DNA from: Cyanobacteria bacterium TGS_CYA1 | GTDB taxonomy: Bacteria > Cyanobacteriota > Vampirovibrionia > Obscuribacterales > Obscuribacteraceae | Assembly (NCBI GenBank): GCA_026129135.1 | Contig: JAHCIQ010000007.1 | Span: 124,001 to 188,000, forward strand | DNA: 64,000 nucleotides | Direction of reading: 5' to 3' | Part shown: in pieces, positions 1 through 7,491 of the stretch | Layout of the letters: the number at the start of each line of letters is the position of its first letter | Position numbering within the stretch: the stretch's first letter is position 1 | Position numbers and translations under genes: made by a program | The notes under the pieces: generated by a model | What the model was told of the DNA's origin: nothing | Database searches by the model: none | Seen by the model: the letters and a program-made list of their open reading frames with translations, nothing else

Positions 1-2
1 AA

Positions 3-536
3 TTGCAAATCAAAGGCGTAATTCCTGCAGGCGACGTGCGCGTTTTCAATCAGGTGGCACTGGCAAAAGTTGTGGGCAAGCCATCACGTATGAAAGCCGA
101 TTTGAAAACTGTAGATGTAGTTGAAAACAAAAATCTTCCAGGTGGCATGCAAGCTCAATTCGCTCAAGCTCTAGAGGGCGAAGGCGACAATCAGATTCAG
201 AATTTGGAAGCATTGAAAAAAGATATTCAATCTGCCAATAAAGACGAAAAAATCGGAACAGCTTTGATTACTCTTGCTCAAGCTCGCGCATACGAGAAAG
301 CCGGTTCATGGGCGCAGGCACTGCCCTACTACAAGCAATCGGTCGAACTAGACCCAAGCAACGCCAATGCCCATTATCACTTAGGAATGGCGCTGGCTCA
401 CGAAAAGCAGATGGACGCAGCCGTCAAAGAATTGAAGCAAGCAAACGAAATGAATCCCCAGGATGACTTTGCGGCCAAAGGTCTTGTCGATTTAAGCACG
501 CCTGCTAAAGTGGATGCTAGCGCCGAAGAGAATTAG
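3..536 (+). CDS. TPR-repeat protein, C-terminal part (cut by window edge)
   Basis: The frame is open from the left edge, so this is the end of a longer gene and the apparent TTG at base 3 is probably not the start. The last 80 or so residues form tetratricopeptide repeats (AQALPYYKQSVELDPSNANA, then HYHLGMALAHEKQMDAAVKE), a helical scaffold for protein binding. The upstream 90 residues have no family I recognise. It ends 28 bases before the longest frame of the next gene. Its role cannot be told from the fragment. TPR assignment is seen in the sequence; anything beyond that is unknown. Confidence 0.75.
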   Translation: MQIKGVIPAGDVRVFNQVALAKVVGKPSRMKADLKTVDVVENKNLPGGMQAQFAQALEGEGDNQIQNLEALKKDIQSANKDEKIGTALITLAQARAYEKAGSWAQALPYYKQSVELDPSNANAHYHLGMALAHEKQMDAAVKELKQANEMNPQDDFAAKGLVDLSTPAKVDASAEEN

Positions 537-647
537 TAGGCTAACGCTAAAAAGACCCTTTAATTGTTTGGGTTTTGTTGCCTTTCAACTTGCGCCCGTC
601 ATCTAATTCTGGCAAGCTGGAAATACTTACTAACCGAGTTACACGTC

Positions 648-1127
648 GTGAAAGCGCTTGCTCTTCTAGTTTTATTTGCATTACTATCTTCGCCGCTTAG
701 TGTTGAGGCAAAAATCTGCAAGTCAAAAAATAAGCTCAGCCACAAGCCGCTCAAGAAAACATCAAAATCAAAGGGGACAAGATGCCCTGCAACAGGCATT
801 CAAGGCAATTCTCTCAATGGATTGCCAAATACAAAACTCGATAACTTTGTTTTGAATTCAGGCGGACTAAACGAAGCAATTTATGGCGATGAAGGGAGTT
901 CAGGACCTCCGCCGTATTTTGGATTTGGTCAGGCTGCTCAAAATCAAGGCGGTACTCCAATTTATAGAGGAGGTTTGAATACTGGTCGCTATCACGAAAA
1001 TTATTACCTTAATCGATATGATTTGAGGATTGGACCATCATTTTGGAATGATTGGAGACCTTTAACAGGCGATTTCTATTACACTCTCCCAAAATCGATC
1101 AGTGAAGATCACGATGTTGCCGAATGA
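648..1127 (+). CDS. Small exported protein, cluster A member 1 (GDEGSSGPPPYFGF family)
   Basis: Exported protein of unknown function. I place the start at GTG 648, because a clean signal peptide follows (VKALALLVLFALLSSPLSVEA); a longer frame from TTG 564 would put 28 odd residues in front. The mature part is basic at first, then carries NGLPNTKLDNFVLNSGGL and GDEGSSGPPPYFGFGQ. Both recur almost unchanged in the protein at 39010-39672. The C-terminus has PSFWNDW, echoed by PSFWKTW in the next gene. Its stop overlaps the start of the next gene (ATGA), so the two are co-translated. No catalytic motif or membrane segment apart from the signal peptide. Confidence 0.75.
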   Translation: MKALALLVLFALLSSPLSVEAKICKSKNKLSHKPLKKTSKSKGTRCPATGIQGNSLNGLPNTKLDNFVLNSGGLNEAIYGDEGSSGPPPYFGFGQAAQNQGGTPIYRGGLNTGRYHENYYLNRYDLRIGPSFWNDWRPLTGDFYYTLPKSISEDHDVAE

Positions 1128-1612
1128 AAACTCATCTCTCAAAATTGAGCATTTTATTTGCCGGCTGGGTGATTGCGGCATCGCCTTCTCTAGCTGATAC
1201 TCAAGTGGTCGACGAAAAGCATCTGCAAGAGCATAGAGTGTTTGAAAAGAAAAATCTGGAACAACAACGATTTAAAACCGAAACACAATTGGGTAGCGAA
1301 ATTCGCCACCCCTCCCATTTCAATAATGGGTTGTTAAAGAAGTCCGACGTCATTAATCAAGATAAGAAAGACATATTTCCGCCGACTTATTTCAGCGAAT
1401 CACGCGTAAATTATTTCAGTCAATTTCAGTTAAATCAAAGCGGGGTGCCGCTCGAACCAACTGGATACGGTAGATTCGAATGCAAGCCATCATTCTGGAA
1501 AACCTGGCAGGGATTCGACTATATCTTTCCGATTCCACCGAAAAATGTTCCGGGTAGGTATATAAAAACAGAGGGCGAATCATCGGTCGATCTCAATATA
1601 GTTGTTCCCTAA
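1124..1612 (+). CDS. Small exported protein, cluster A member 2 (C-terminal SVDLNIVVP)
   Basis: 162-residue exported protein. It starts at an ATG overlapping the previous stop by four bases and opens with a signal peptide (MKTHLSKLSILFAGWVIAAS, cleavage after SLA). The mature region is hydrophilic, with PSFWKTWQGFDYIFPIPP near the end. The last residues SVDLNIVVP match the end of the exported protein at 40272-40808 (SVDLNIVSP). That link ties this cluster to the one at 39-41 kb. No known domain. The shared end could be a sorting or anchoring signal; this is a guess from position only. Confidence 0.75.
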   Translation: MKTHLSKLSILFAGWVIAASPSLADTQVVDEKHLQEHRVFEKKNLEQQRFKTETQLGSEIRHPSHFNNGLLKKSDVINQDKKDIFPPTYFSESRVNYFSQFQLNQSGVPLEPTGYGRFECKPSFWKTWQGFDYIFPIPPKNVPGRYIKTEGESSVDLNIVVP

Positions 1613-1633
1613 TTTAGCGATTTGGAATTCGAT

Positions 1634-2152
1634 ATGAAAACGCATGTCTTCTTACTTTTAATTGTTGCTCTTTCGTTCTCGCTGGATGCGTCGGCTAGAG
1701 AGAACGACAACTCAAAAAGTTTGAATTAAAAAAATGAATCGGAACAAGAATCAAGGACGGAGCGAAAGTCTGAAAGAAAGTCGTCGCCAAAAACTTTGGA
1801 CTCATTTGAAATGAAGTCCGAAGGCATTCAGAAAGCTCCTTACTATCCAAACGAATATCTGGAAACCGGTTTCTCAAGCTTTATCCAGGATGGACCTTTC
1901 ACCTATTATGCAGCTCCTGGTCCAAAACTTTATTCGAAACAAGAGTGGGACTCATTTCCAACTCAACTTAGAATGTATGCTTACTCTCGAGCAGACTGCG
2001 GCAACTATCCTAAAAGTGCGCCGCCATGTTTTGGCTTTACAAGACATGTGACTGAGCCACCACCGCCACCGATGATCCCGACTTACAACTCGGATAAGAT
2101 TGATCCTAAAACTTCGGAAAAAACTCCCGCGAAAAAATCTAACGAAAAATAG
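1634..2152 (+). pseudogene. Exported protein, cluster A member 3, interrupted by an in-frame TAA
   Basis: An ATG at 1634 opens a signal peptide much like that of the preceding gene (MKTHVFLLLIVALSFSLDAS). After 31 codons it meets TAA at 1727-1729. The same frame then continues without interruption to the stop at 2150-2152, encoding SGF-type aromatic segments and a Pro-rich stretch (EPPPPPMIPTY). Because the two halves are in phase, this is a nonsense change next to a run of seven A rather than a frameshift. The downstream half alone (TTG 1796) would lack an export signal. It could be a recent pseudogene, a sequencing error, or, less likely, a readthrough site. Confidence 0.65.
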
Positions 2153-2154
2153 AA

Positions 2155-2293
2155 GGGTCCTTTTAGAAGGGAATTTTCTTGAAAGAAATACTGCTGTATT
2201 TCTTTCAAAGTCATCTCAAAGGGACGGTTTTTTGGGTGGATGAAAGAAAAACTGCTGTACTTCTTTCTCCGTAGAACGGAGACGAAAGGACCC
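2155..2293. repeat. Nested inverted repeats between convergent genes, probable bidirectional terminator
   Basis: Several hairpins lie between the convergent genes ending at 2152 and 2329. A 14-bp perfect stem with loop TGCT spans 2178-2209. A related, imperfect copy with the same TGCT centre follows near 2240-2268. A 7-bp stem (TCTCCGT/ACGGAGA) lies at 2266-2282. All are enclosed by a 9-bp inverted repeat, GGGTCCTTT at 2155-2163 and AAAGGACCC at 2285-2293. The nested layout could be a duplicated terminator or a small palindromic repeat element. The pairing is seen directly; termination is inferred from position. Confidence 0.6.
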
Positions 2294-2328
2294 ACCAAAT
2301 TTGCAGTGAGAAAAATTCCCGATTTTTT

Positions 2329-3384
2329 CTATCTTGAACTTGCAGCTTGAATCGCCGGAATTTGCACATCGGGAGTGGTGTCTACTGGACGTGTCGCATC
2401 TGGAACGGCAATGGCAGCCCATTTACGGCATTGTTCTTGCTCGACTGGCTTATCGGCGCTCTTCTTCGAGATTGGCGTAACAACAGGAGCTGCAGAAGGA
2501 TATTCGCCAGTCTTGGTGCGGGCGAGTCCCATGAACTCTTCCTTGGCACGTGCGGTTTTATAGATATCGACGACTCTTCTGTACAGGGGCTCTGCTTGCA
2601 TTACCATATTCACCTTCGACAACAATTCAGCTAATTTCAACACAACGCTTGCGACTTCCAATGAGTCAGCGCCGTATATACCTTCGTAAATGTGAATCTT
2701 TCTTTCTAGAGATTCAGCAGTTTTATCGAACTTTTCCTGCTTCAAATAGACTTCGGCAAGGTCTTCGAGTGTGGTTGTTACTTCTAAGGAAAAACGACCA
2801 TAAGCGGTTTCTTCGATTTCGCGACATTTGAGCAGCATTGTTTCTGCCGCTTCCCAATTACCTTGTTCGCGATAGCAATAAGACAAGCGTGACATTGTTC
2901 CAATCAAAGAAATAGAACCCGAGCCACATTTGTCAGATTGTCTTGCGAGCATAAATTTGTAGAGGCTCACGGCATCGCCAACACGATCAGTGGCTTTGTA
3001 TATTTCAGCAAGCTTGTCGACTGCTGCCATAAGCAGTGAATCATCAGCCTGCGATACACGCGCTCTTATAGATACTAGTTTTGAAACCAGTGGTTCGGCT
3101 TCTTCCAGTTGACGACATGAAACATAGAAGCCACTCAAATCTTCCAGACAGGTAATCAGTGCCGAGGTATCTTGAGCGCCTGATTGCTCGGCAATATGCA
3201 GGGCTTGTTTGTAGAGAGCTTCAGCTTCTCTGGTCCGACCTTGTTGATAGTATTGCGAAGCCTGTCTTGAATAGCTCAGAGCTTCGGAATCTTCATAGGC
3301 GGGACGGTTGAATGGGGTATCCCATTCAGTGATAGCTTGCTGCTCTATATGTGGTGTCACTCTTTTTGTATTAGACTGCGACAT
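2329..3384 (-). CDS. TPR-repeat protein (kinesin light chain-like TPRs)
   Basis: 351-residue soluble protein, no signal peptide. From about residue 35 to 265 it is built of 42-residue TPRs of the TPR_12 type, for example QASQYYQQGRTREAEALYKQ, QLEEAEPLVSKLVSIRARVS and VMQAEPLYRRVVDIYKTARA. The C-terminal 80 residues look disordered. Such arrays are protein-protein interaction scaffolds; no enzymatic part is seen. It stands alone: 284 bases separate it from the operon upstream, and it converges with the cluster A genes. Partner and process unknown. Confidence 0.8.
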   Translation of the reverse strand: MSQSNTKRVTPHIEQQAITEWDTPFNRPAYEDSEALSYSRQASQYYQQGRTREAEALYKQALHIAEQSGAQDTSALITCLEDLSGFYVSCRQLEEAEPLVSKLVSIRARVSQADDSLLMAAVDKLAEIYKATDRVGDAVSLYKFMLARQSDKCGSGSISLIGTMSRLSYCYREQGNWEAAETMLLKCREIEETAYGRFSLEVTTTLEDLAEVYLKQEKFDKTAESLERKIHIYEGIYGADSLEVASVVLKLAELLSKVNMVMQAEPLYRRVVDIYKTARAKEEFMGLARTKTGEYPSAAPVVTPISKKSADKPVEQEQCRKWAAIAVPDATRPVDTTPDVQIPAIQAASSR

Positions 3385-3668
3385 ACTCTGTTCCGTGCGC
3401 CCTTTTCTGATTCAATCGTATAGCAAGCGTCGATGAGGGGAAATTGAAATAAATCCCATAATTCAGTAGCACAAGGGCAACTTGGCAATTCGACATTACA
3501 GCCCGCTAAGATTGCCTTGCACCCAACTAATCGAACTGACCAAAAGCCTTATGTCAAGCCATTCTCCAAAATGTAGGTGGTTTCACGCTCGCCAGATCAA
3601 GCAAGCTTTCATGAAACGCATTTTAAGCAATGAAGCTCAATGAAGCTGTCTACACAAATTTATTAGAG

Positions 3669-5873
3669 TTACTCGCGCGACTGTTTCAGATCTTGCACGA
3701 TGTCGAACTGGCTTGCCCAGACAGGCGGACGAAGCAATTTGAATTCGAGCTTGCGTGACCAGTGGGTCGGTTTGACCACACCGCCGAACTGTTCGTAATA
3801 AGTGTAGACTCCGCCACGACAAAGTGTCGCGCCTTGCGTGGTGCTGCTTATGGTGAACAATCGTCCAGCATCGCCAAGCCCCAGGGTGACACCACGACCT
3901 TTGTTTTCTTTTTCGTTTTGAGTGCCAAGATAAACGCAGCCAGGAAGAGGATAATCGATTTGCGAAAGCAGTTGGTCTATATTTGCCAGAATCGAAAAAT
4001 CGTTTCTAGTTACAGGTTGCGCTTTCAACTCCTGAGTTGCGACTGTGGCGAGACGTCCAAAGAGCTTGATGAAATCTTCGCTTCTCTTTTTATAGCTATC
4101 GGTGAAATAGCCAGCTTTATTCAATTCGTTTGCAATGGTAGCGCAATCTTCCGCCATCCTTTTATAGACAGTGGGTCGCGGCTCCAGGTAGTGGAAAGAA
4201 GGAGGCACTATTTTGCGAGGAGCATTGGCTACCGAATTAGGCGCAGGCGGCGCTGGCGGTATTGAAGGAACTTTGTTTGTCCCAGTTTCTTGCGGCGCGC
4301 TTAAGTCTGCACAAGCAAGATGACTATCGAGCCAGGCGGCAAGGGCAGTTTCGTTTTGACGAAGCAACCAGGCGCTGGTTCGCATCGCACCCTGTGCCGC
4401 CGGGTCTTGAGGTTCGAAAAGCGGAGCGATTATTCTCCAGATACTAGATTCGTTTGATTCGCACAAGTCATAAAGAGTGGGAACGCCTTTTAAAAGTTCG
4501 GGATCAAGACTATCCTGATGTTCACTCAAATAATTAGTGGCAGCTTGCGAACCGTGGGCATGCAACACAAATAGACCCAGAGGAACCAGCTTATCATCGC
4601 CTTCTTCTGTTTTTGCGCCTTCTTTAAAAAATAGTCCGGCAGCTTTCAGCCAGGTAAACTCTGGTGGGTCGATACGCGGAAAGAAACGCAATACATGTAT
4701 GTTTTTCTGCGATTTTCCCGAACCAATATCTTTGAAAGATTCAGCCCGCAACGAAGACGCATATTTGTTCTTAACCATCAAAAGCATCTTGGTCTGGGAA
4801 AGAGGCTTCGAAATATCTTTCAAAAGCTTACTCAAATCAATCTCTGAAGACTCAAAAACGGCGGATAAATCTACCGGCAAAATTGTGTTTTTTGCCTCTG
4901 GACCATTAATGTCTTTGAGTGACATCACTTTGCAAATGCGGCTCCAGACCTCGAGTGCCGAGACTGGACCTGATGGCGTGGTGACCTTGCCCAGGGCGAG
5001 TGCTCTATATAAAAGAACCGAGCGTCTAAAACTATTACCGCCACCTTCTGCGGTGCCTTCGCTCACGTTGCTGAGCGGAAAATACATGCAAGAAAGCCAG
5101 AGATAGGCTTTGCAAAACTGCTCCAGCTTGGGAGATTTGAGCATCCATCCATAAGGCTGGCACAAACCAAAATCAAGGATATTATTTCCGATTGCAGTGC
5201 GTGCATTTTTGCCCAGGTTGATGCGTTTGATTTCTTCTCGGGCTAAATCACTTGCACCACCAAGGTCAATGCTCAAATATTTGGGATCGAAATAACTGAG
5301 CGCTACGAGCAAGAATGCCATATTGCGTTGAATATCGTCCTGCACTTCTTCGTCATCGACAGCTTTATAATCGAGAATAGACTGTTTGAGCGCCGCTTCC
5401 ATCATCACTTTGAGCTCGTTGCTCAGTTTATTTTCGATGATGTCGGCAATGAGACCGTTGCGATAAGCAAAATACGGATGCATCATCGAATCCACCGTTA
5501 CGACCGAGGGCTTGCCCAGAACTCGATTCTCTTTATAGAGCGCGGTCATATTTTTGAAGCCGGTGTCATTGACCACTACGAAATAATTGAATCCAAGTTT
5601 TTCAGAACCTTTAGCCGAAAGACCTGGAATCTGCATATTGCTTACATTCATGGGCGGAAACGAAGCAGTGTCCAGATCTTTAGATTTGAAGAAAGAATTG
5701 AAATTGAGAGGTGCAGCGCTTGCCTCGTTCTTCTTTTCTTTAGCCAGATTAAGCTGTTTTACCGAAATTGGGCTCATATCCGAATCTGAATTCAAACCAC
5801 TGTACTGCGCATAAGCGCTGCTTGAGGTCGAAAGCAGCAGCAAAAGAGAAAGTGTCTGTCTTAAATAATTCAA
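3669..5873 (-). CDS. Exported DUF3160-family protein
   Basis: 734 residues beginning with a signal peptide (NYLRQTLSLLLLLSTSSSAY, cut after YAQ). The body resembles the DUF3160 family, with the conserved early block PSVVTVDSMMHPYFAYRNGL followed by long helices, and a late block with a YYEQFGG tail. The family occurs in bacteria and archaea as large exported proteins of unknown function. The start is a TTG whose last bases overlap the serA stop (TTGA), so translation is probably coupled to serA. It is the last gene of the 10.9-3.7 kb operon. The family call rests on recognition of the first block and length, not on a search. Confidence 0.65.
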   Translation of the reverse strand: MNYLRQTLSLLLLLSTSSSAYAQYSGLNSDSDMSPISVKQLNLAKEKKNEASAAPLNFNSFFKSKDLDTASFPPMNVSNMQIPGLSAKGSEKLGFNYFVVVNDTGFKNMTALYKENRVLGKPSVVTVDSMMHPYFAYRNGLIADIIENKLSNELKVMMEAALKQSILDYKAVDDEEVQDDIQRNMAFLLVALSYFDPKYLSIDLGGASDLAREEIKRINLGKNARTAIGNNILDFGLCQPYGWMLKSPKLEQFCKAYLWLSCMYFPLSNVSEGTAEGGGNSFRRSVLLYRALALGKVTTPSGPVSALEVWSRICKVMSLKDINGPEAKNTILPVDLSAVFESSEIDLSKLLKDISKPLSQTKMLLMVKNKYASSLRAESFKDIGSGKSQKNIHVLRFFPRIDPPEFTWLKAAGLFFKEGAKTEEGDDKLVPLGLFVLHAHGSQAATNYLSEHQDSLDPELLKGVPTLYDLCESNESSIWRIIAPLFEPQDPAAQGAMRTSAWLLRQNETALAAWLDSHLACADLSAPQETGTNKVPSIPPAPPAPNSVANAPRKIVPPSFHYLEPRPTVYKRMAEDCATIANELNKAGYFTDSYKKRSEDFIKLFGRLATVATQELKAQPVTRNDFSILANIDQLLSQIDYPLPGCVYLGTQNEKENKGRGVTLGLGDAGRLFTISSTTQGATLCRGGVYTYYEQFGGVVKPTHWSRKLEFKLLRPPVWASQFDIVQDLKQSRE

Positions 5874-7489
5874 TTTACCAGAGCGGCGCTGCCGGCGCTG
5901 AGCGAAACGAATCGGGCTAAATGGATACCGTCTTGTTGTTGCAACGCTTCAACGACTGTATTTTCGATAGGATCATCGAGTGTGAGTACCATGATGGCGT
6001 GCTGACGAATGTCTACACGTCCAACACTCATTGTACTTATGTTGATGTCTTTGTCACCAAGAATCGTTGCGACTTTAGCGACCATACCTGGTCTGTCCTG
6101 ATGCATGGTGAAAAGCATGAACTTGGACGGAGTGAGGTTTATTGGATGGTCATTTATTTTTGTGATAATCGCTTCGTTATGAGCAAGCACAGTGCCCGTC
6201 ATCGAAACAATACCTTCGTCGGACGAAATAATAATTCCCAGCTCGTCGCGATAATTACCAGCACCAGAATCTTCGAGCCTGCTTTCGCGAACGCTTATGC
6301 CATGCGATTTGGCTATAATCTGAGCATTTACATAAGTAACGCTTTCTATTCTGCTGCGAAACAGTCCAGTCAGAGCAGCCACTGTAAGTGGTGTCGTGTC
6401 TTTTACGGCCAGTCCACCATAGTTTAAAATCTCGACTCCACGAACAGCGCCGGTGACGAGTCCCCCAGCTATAGCACCCATCGCTTCAGCCAGACCAAAG
6501 TATTTACCCAGATTCTTAAGTATATCTGGACGCATAAATGGCAAATTGACTGGACTGCGACAAACTGCGTCAATCAGATAATCTCGGATTTGTTCTGCAA
6601 GATCAATTGCTACGTTGTATTGGGCTTCTACAGTAGATGCGCCAAGGTGGGGCGTCATGATAACCTTGTCTGCAACAGATAACAAAGCAGAATCCTTGGG
6701 CGGTTCGTTATCAAAAACATCGAGTGCAGCGCCTGCAACTCGCCCCTCTGAGATGGCCCGAGCAAGAGCAGCCTCGTCTATCACGCCACCACGCGATGCA
6801 TTTATGATTCGCACACCAGGCTTAATTCGCGACAGGACAGTACCACTAATGAGATTCGTGGTTTCACTTGTTTTGGGAATATGCAGCGTGATGAAATCTG
6901 CCTGACGCCAGATTTCTTCAAGTCCTACAGTTCTCAAATCTAGTTCTTCTGCTCTTTGTTTGCTTATGAAAGGGTCATAAACCAGAACTTTCATTCCGAT
7001 TGCTTTAGCTACTTGAGCAACACGCGAACCTATTTTGCCAAGCCCGATTATGCCAAGCACTTTATTGAAAAGTTCGACTCCAATAAATTTATTTCGCTGC
7101 CATTGCCCCGCTTTCATTGAAGTGTCAGCTTGAGGAACCATGCGAGCCAAGGAAAACATCAAAGCAAGTGTGTGCTCTGCTGCCGAGGCTGTATTCCCTT
7201 CAGGAGAATTGACCACCAGTACACCAGATTCGGTGGCTACTTTTAAATCGATATTGTCGACACCTACTCCAGCTCGACCTATCACTTTGAGCTTCTTACC
7301 AGCGCTAATAACGTCTTTGGTTACTTGAGTACGGCTTCTGACCAGGATTGCATCAAAGTCGCCAATGATTTTCAAAATCTCATCTTGAGTGATTTTAGGC
7401 TGATACGAAACATCGAGATCCTTGGATAAAACGTTTATGCCTTCGTCGCTTATTTCATCGGCGACAAGTACTTTTTTTAAGGACGCCAT
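5870..7489 (-). CDS. serA: D-3-phosphoglycerate dehydrogenase
   Basis: Catalyses the first step of serine synthesis, oxidising 3-phosphoglycerate to 3-phosphohydroxypyruvate with NAD. At 539 residues it is the long form: catalytic and Rossmann domains (GLGKIGSRVAQVAKAIGMKV, then NASRGGVIDEAALARA and the catalytic His in PHLGAST), an intermediate domain (about 320-450), and a C-terminal ACT domain (MFTMHQDRPGMVAKVATILG), typical of serine feedback control. ATG start, two bases after the acylase stop; its own stop overlaps the next start. Placement among exported-protein genes is unusual for serA, but the sequence looks intact and functional. Confidence 0.95.
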   Translation of the reverse strand: MASLKKVLVADEISDEGINVLSKDLDVSYQPKITQDEILKIIGDFDAILVRSRTQVTKDVISAGKKLKVIGRAGVGVDNIDLKVATESGVLVVNSPEGNTASAAEHTLALMFSLARMVPQADTSMKAGQWQRNKFIGVELFNKVLGIIGLGKIGSRVAQVAKAIGMKVLVYDPFISKQRAEELDLRTVGLEEIWRQADFITLHIPKTSETTNLISGTVLSRIKPGVRIINASRGGVIDEAALARAISEGRVAGAALDVFDNEPPKDSALLSVADKVIMTPHLGASTVEAQYNVAIDLAEQIRDYLIDAVCRSPVNLPFMRPDILKNLGKYFGLAEAMGAIAGGLVTGAVRGVEILNYGGLAVKDTTPLTVAALTGLFRSRIESVTYVNAQIIAKSHGISVRESRLEDSGAGNYRDELGIIISSDEGIVSMTGTVLAHNEAIITKINDHPINLTPSKFMLFTMHQDRPGMVAKVATILGDKDINISTMSVGRVDIRQHAIMVLTLDDPIENTVVEALQQQDGIHLARFVSLSAGSAALVN

Positions 7490-7491
7490 TT

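Noticed and set aside
1695..1877. Minus-strand open frame over the interrupted exported gene
   Set aside because: It runs antisense to a gene with a signal peptide and has no ribosome site or family resemblance.
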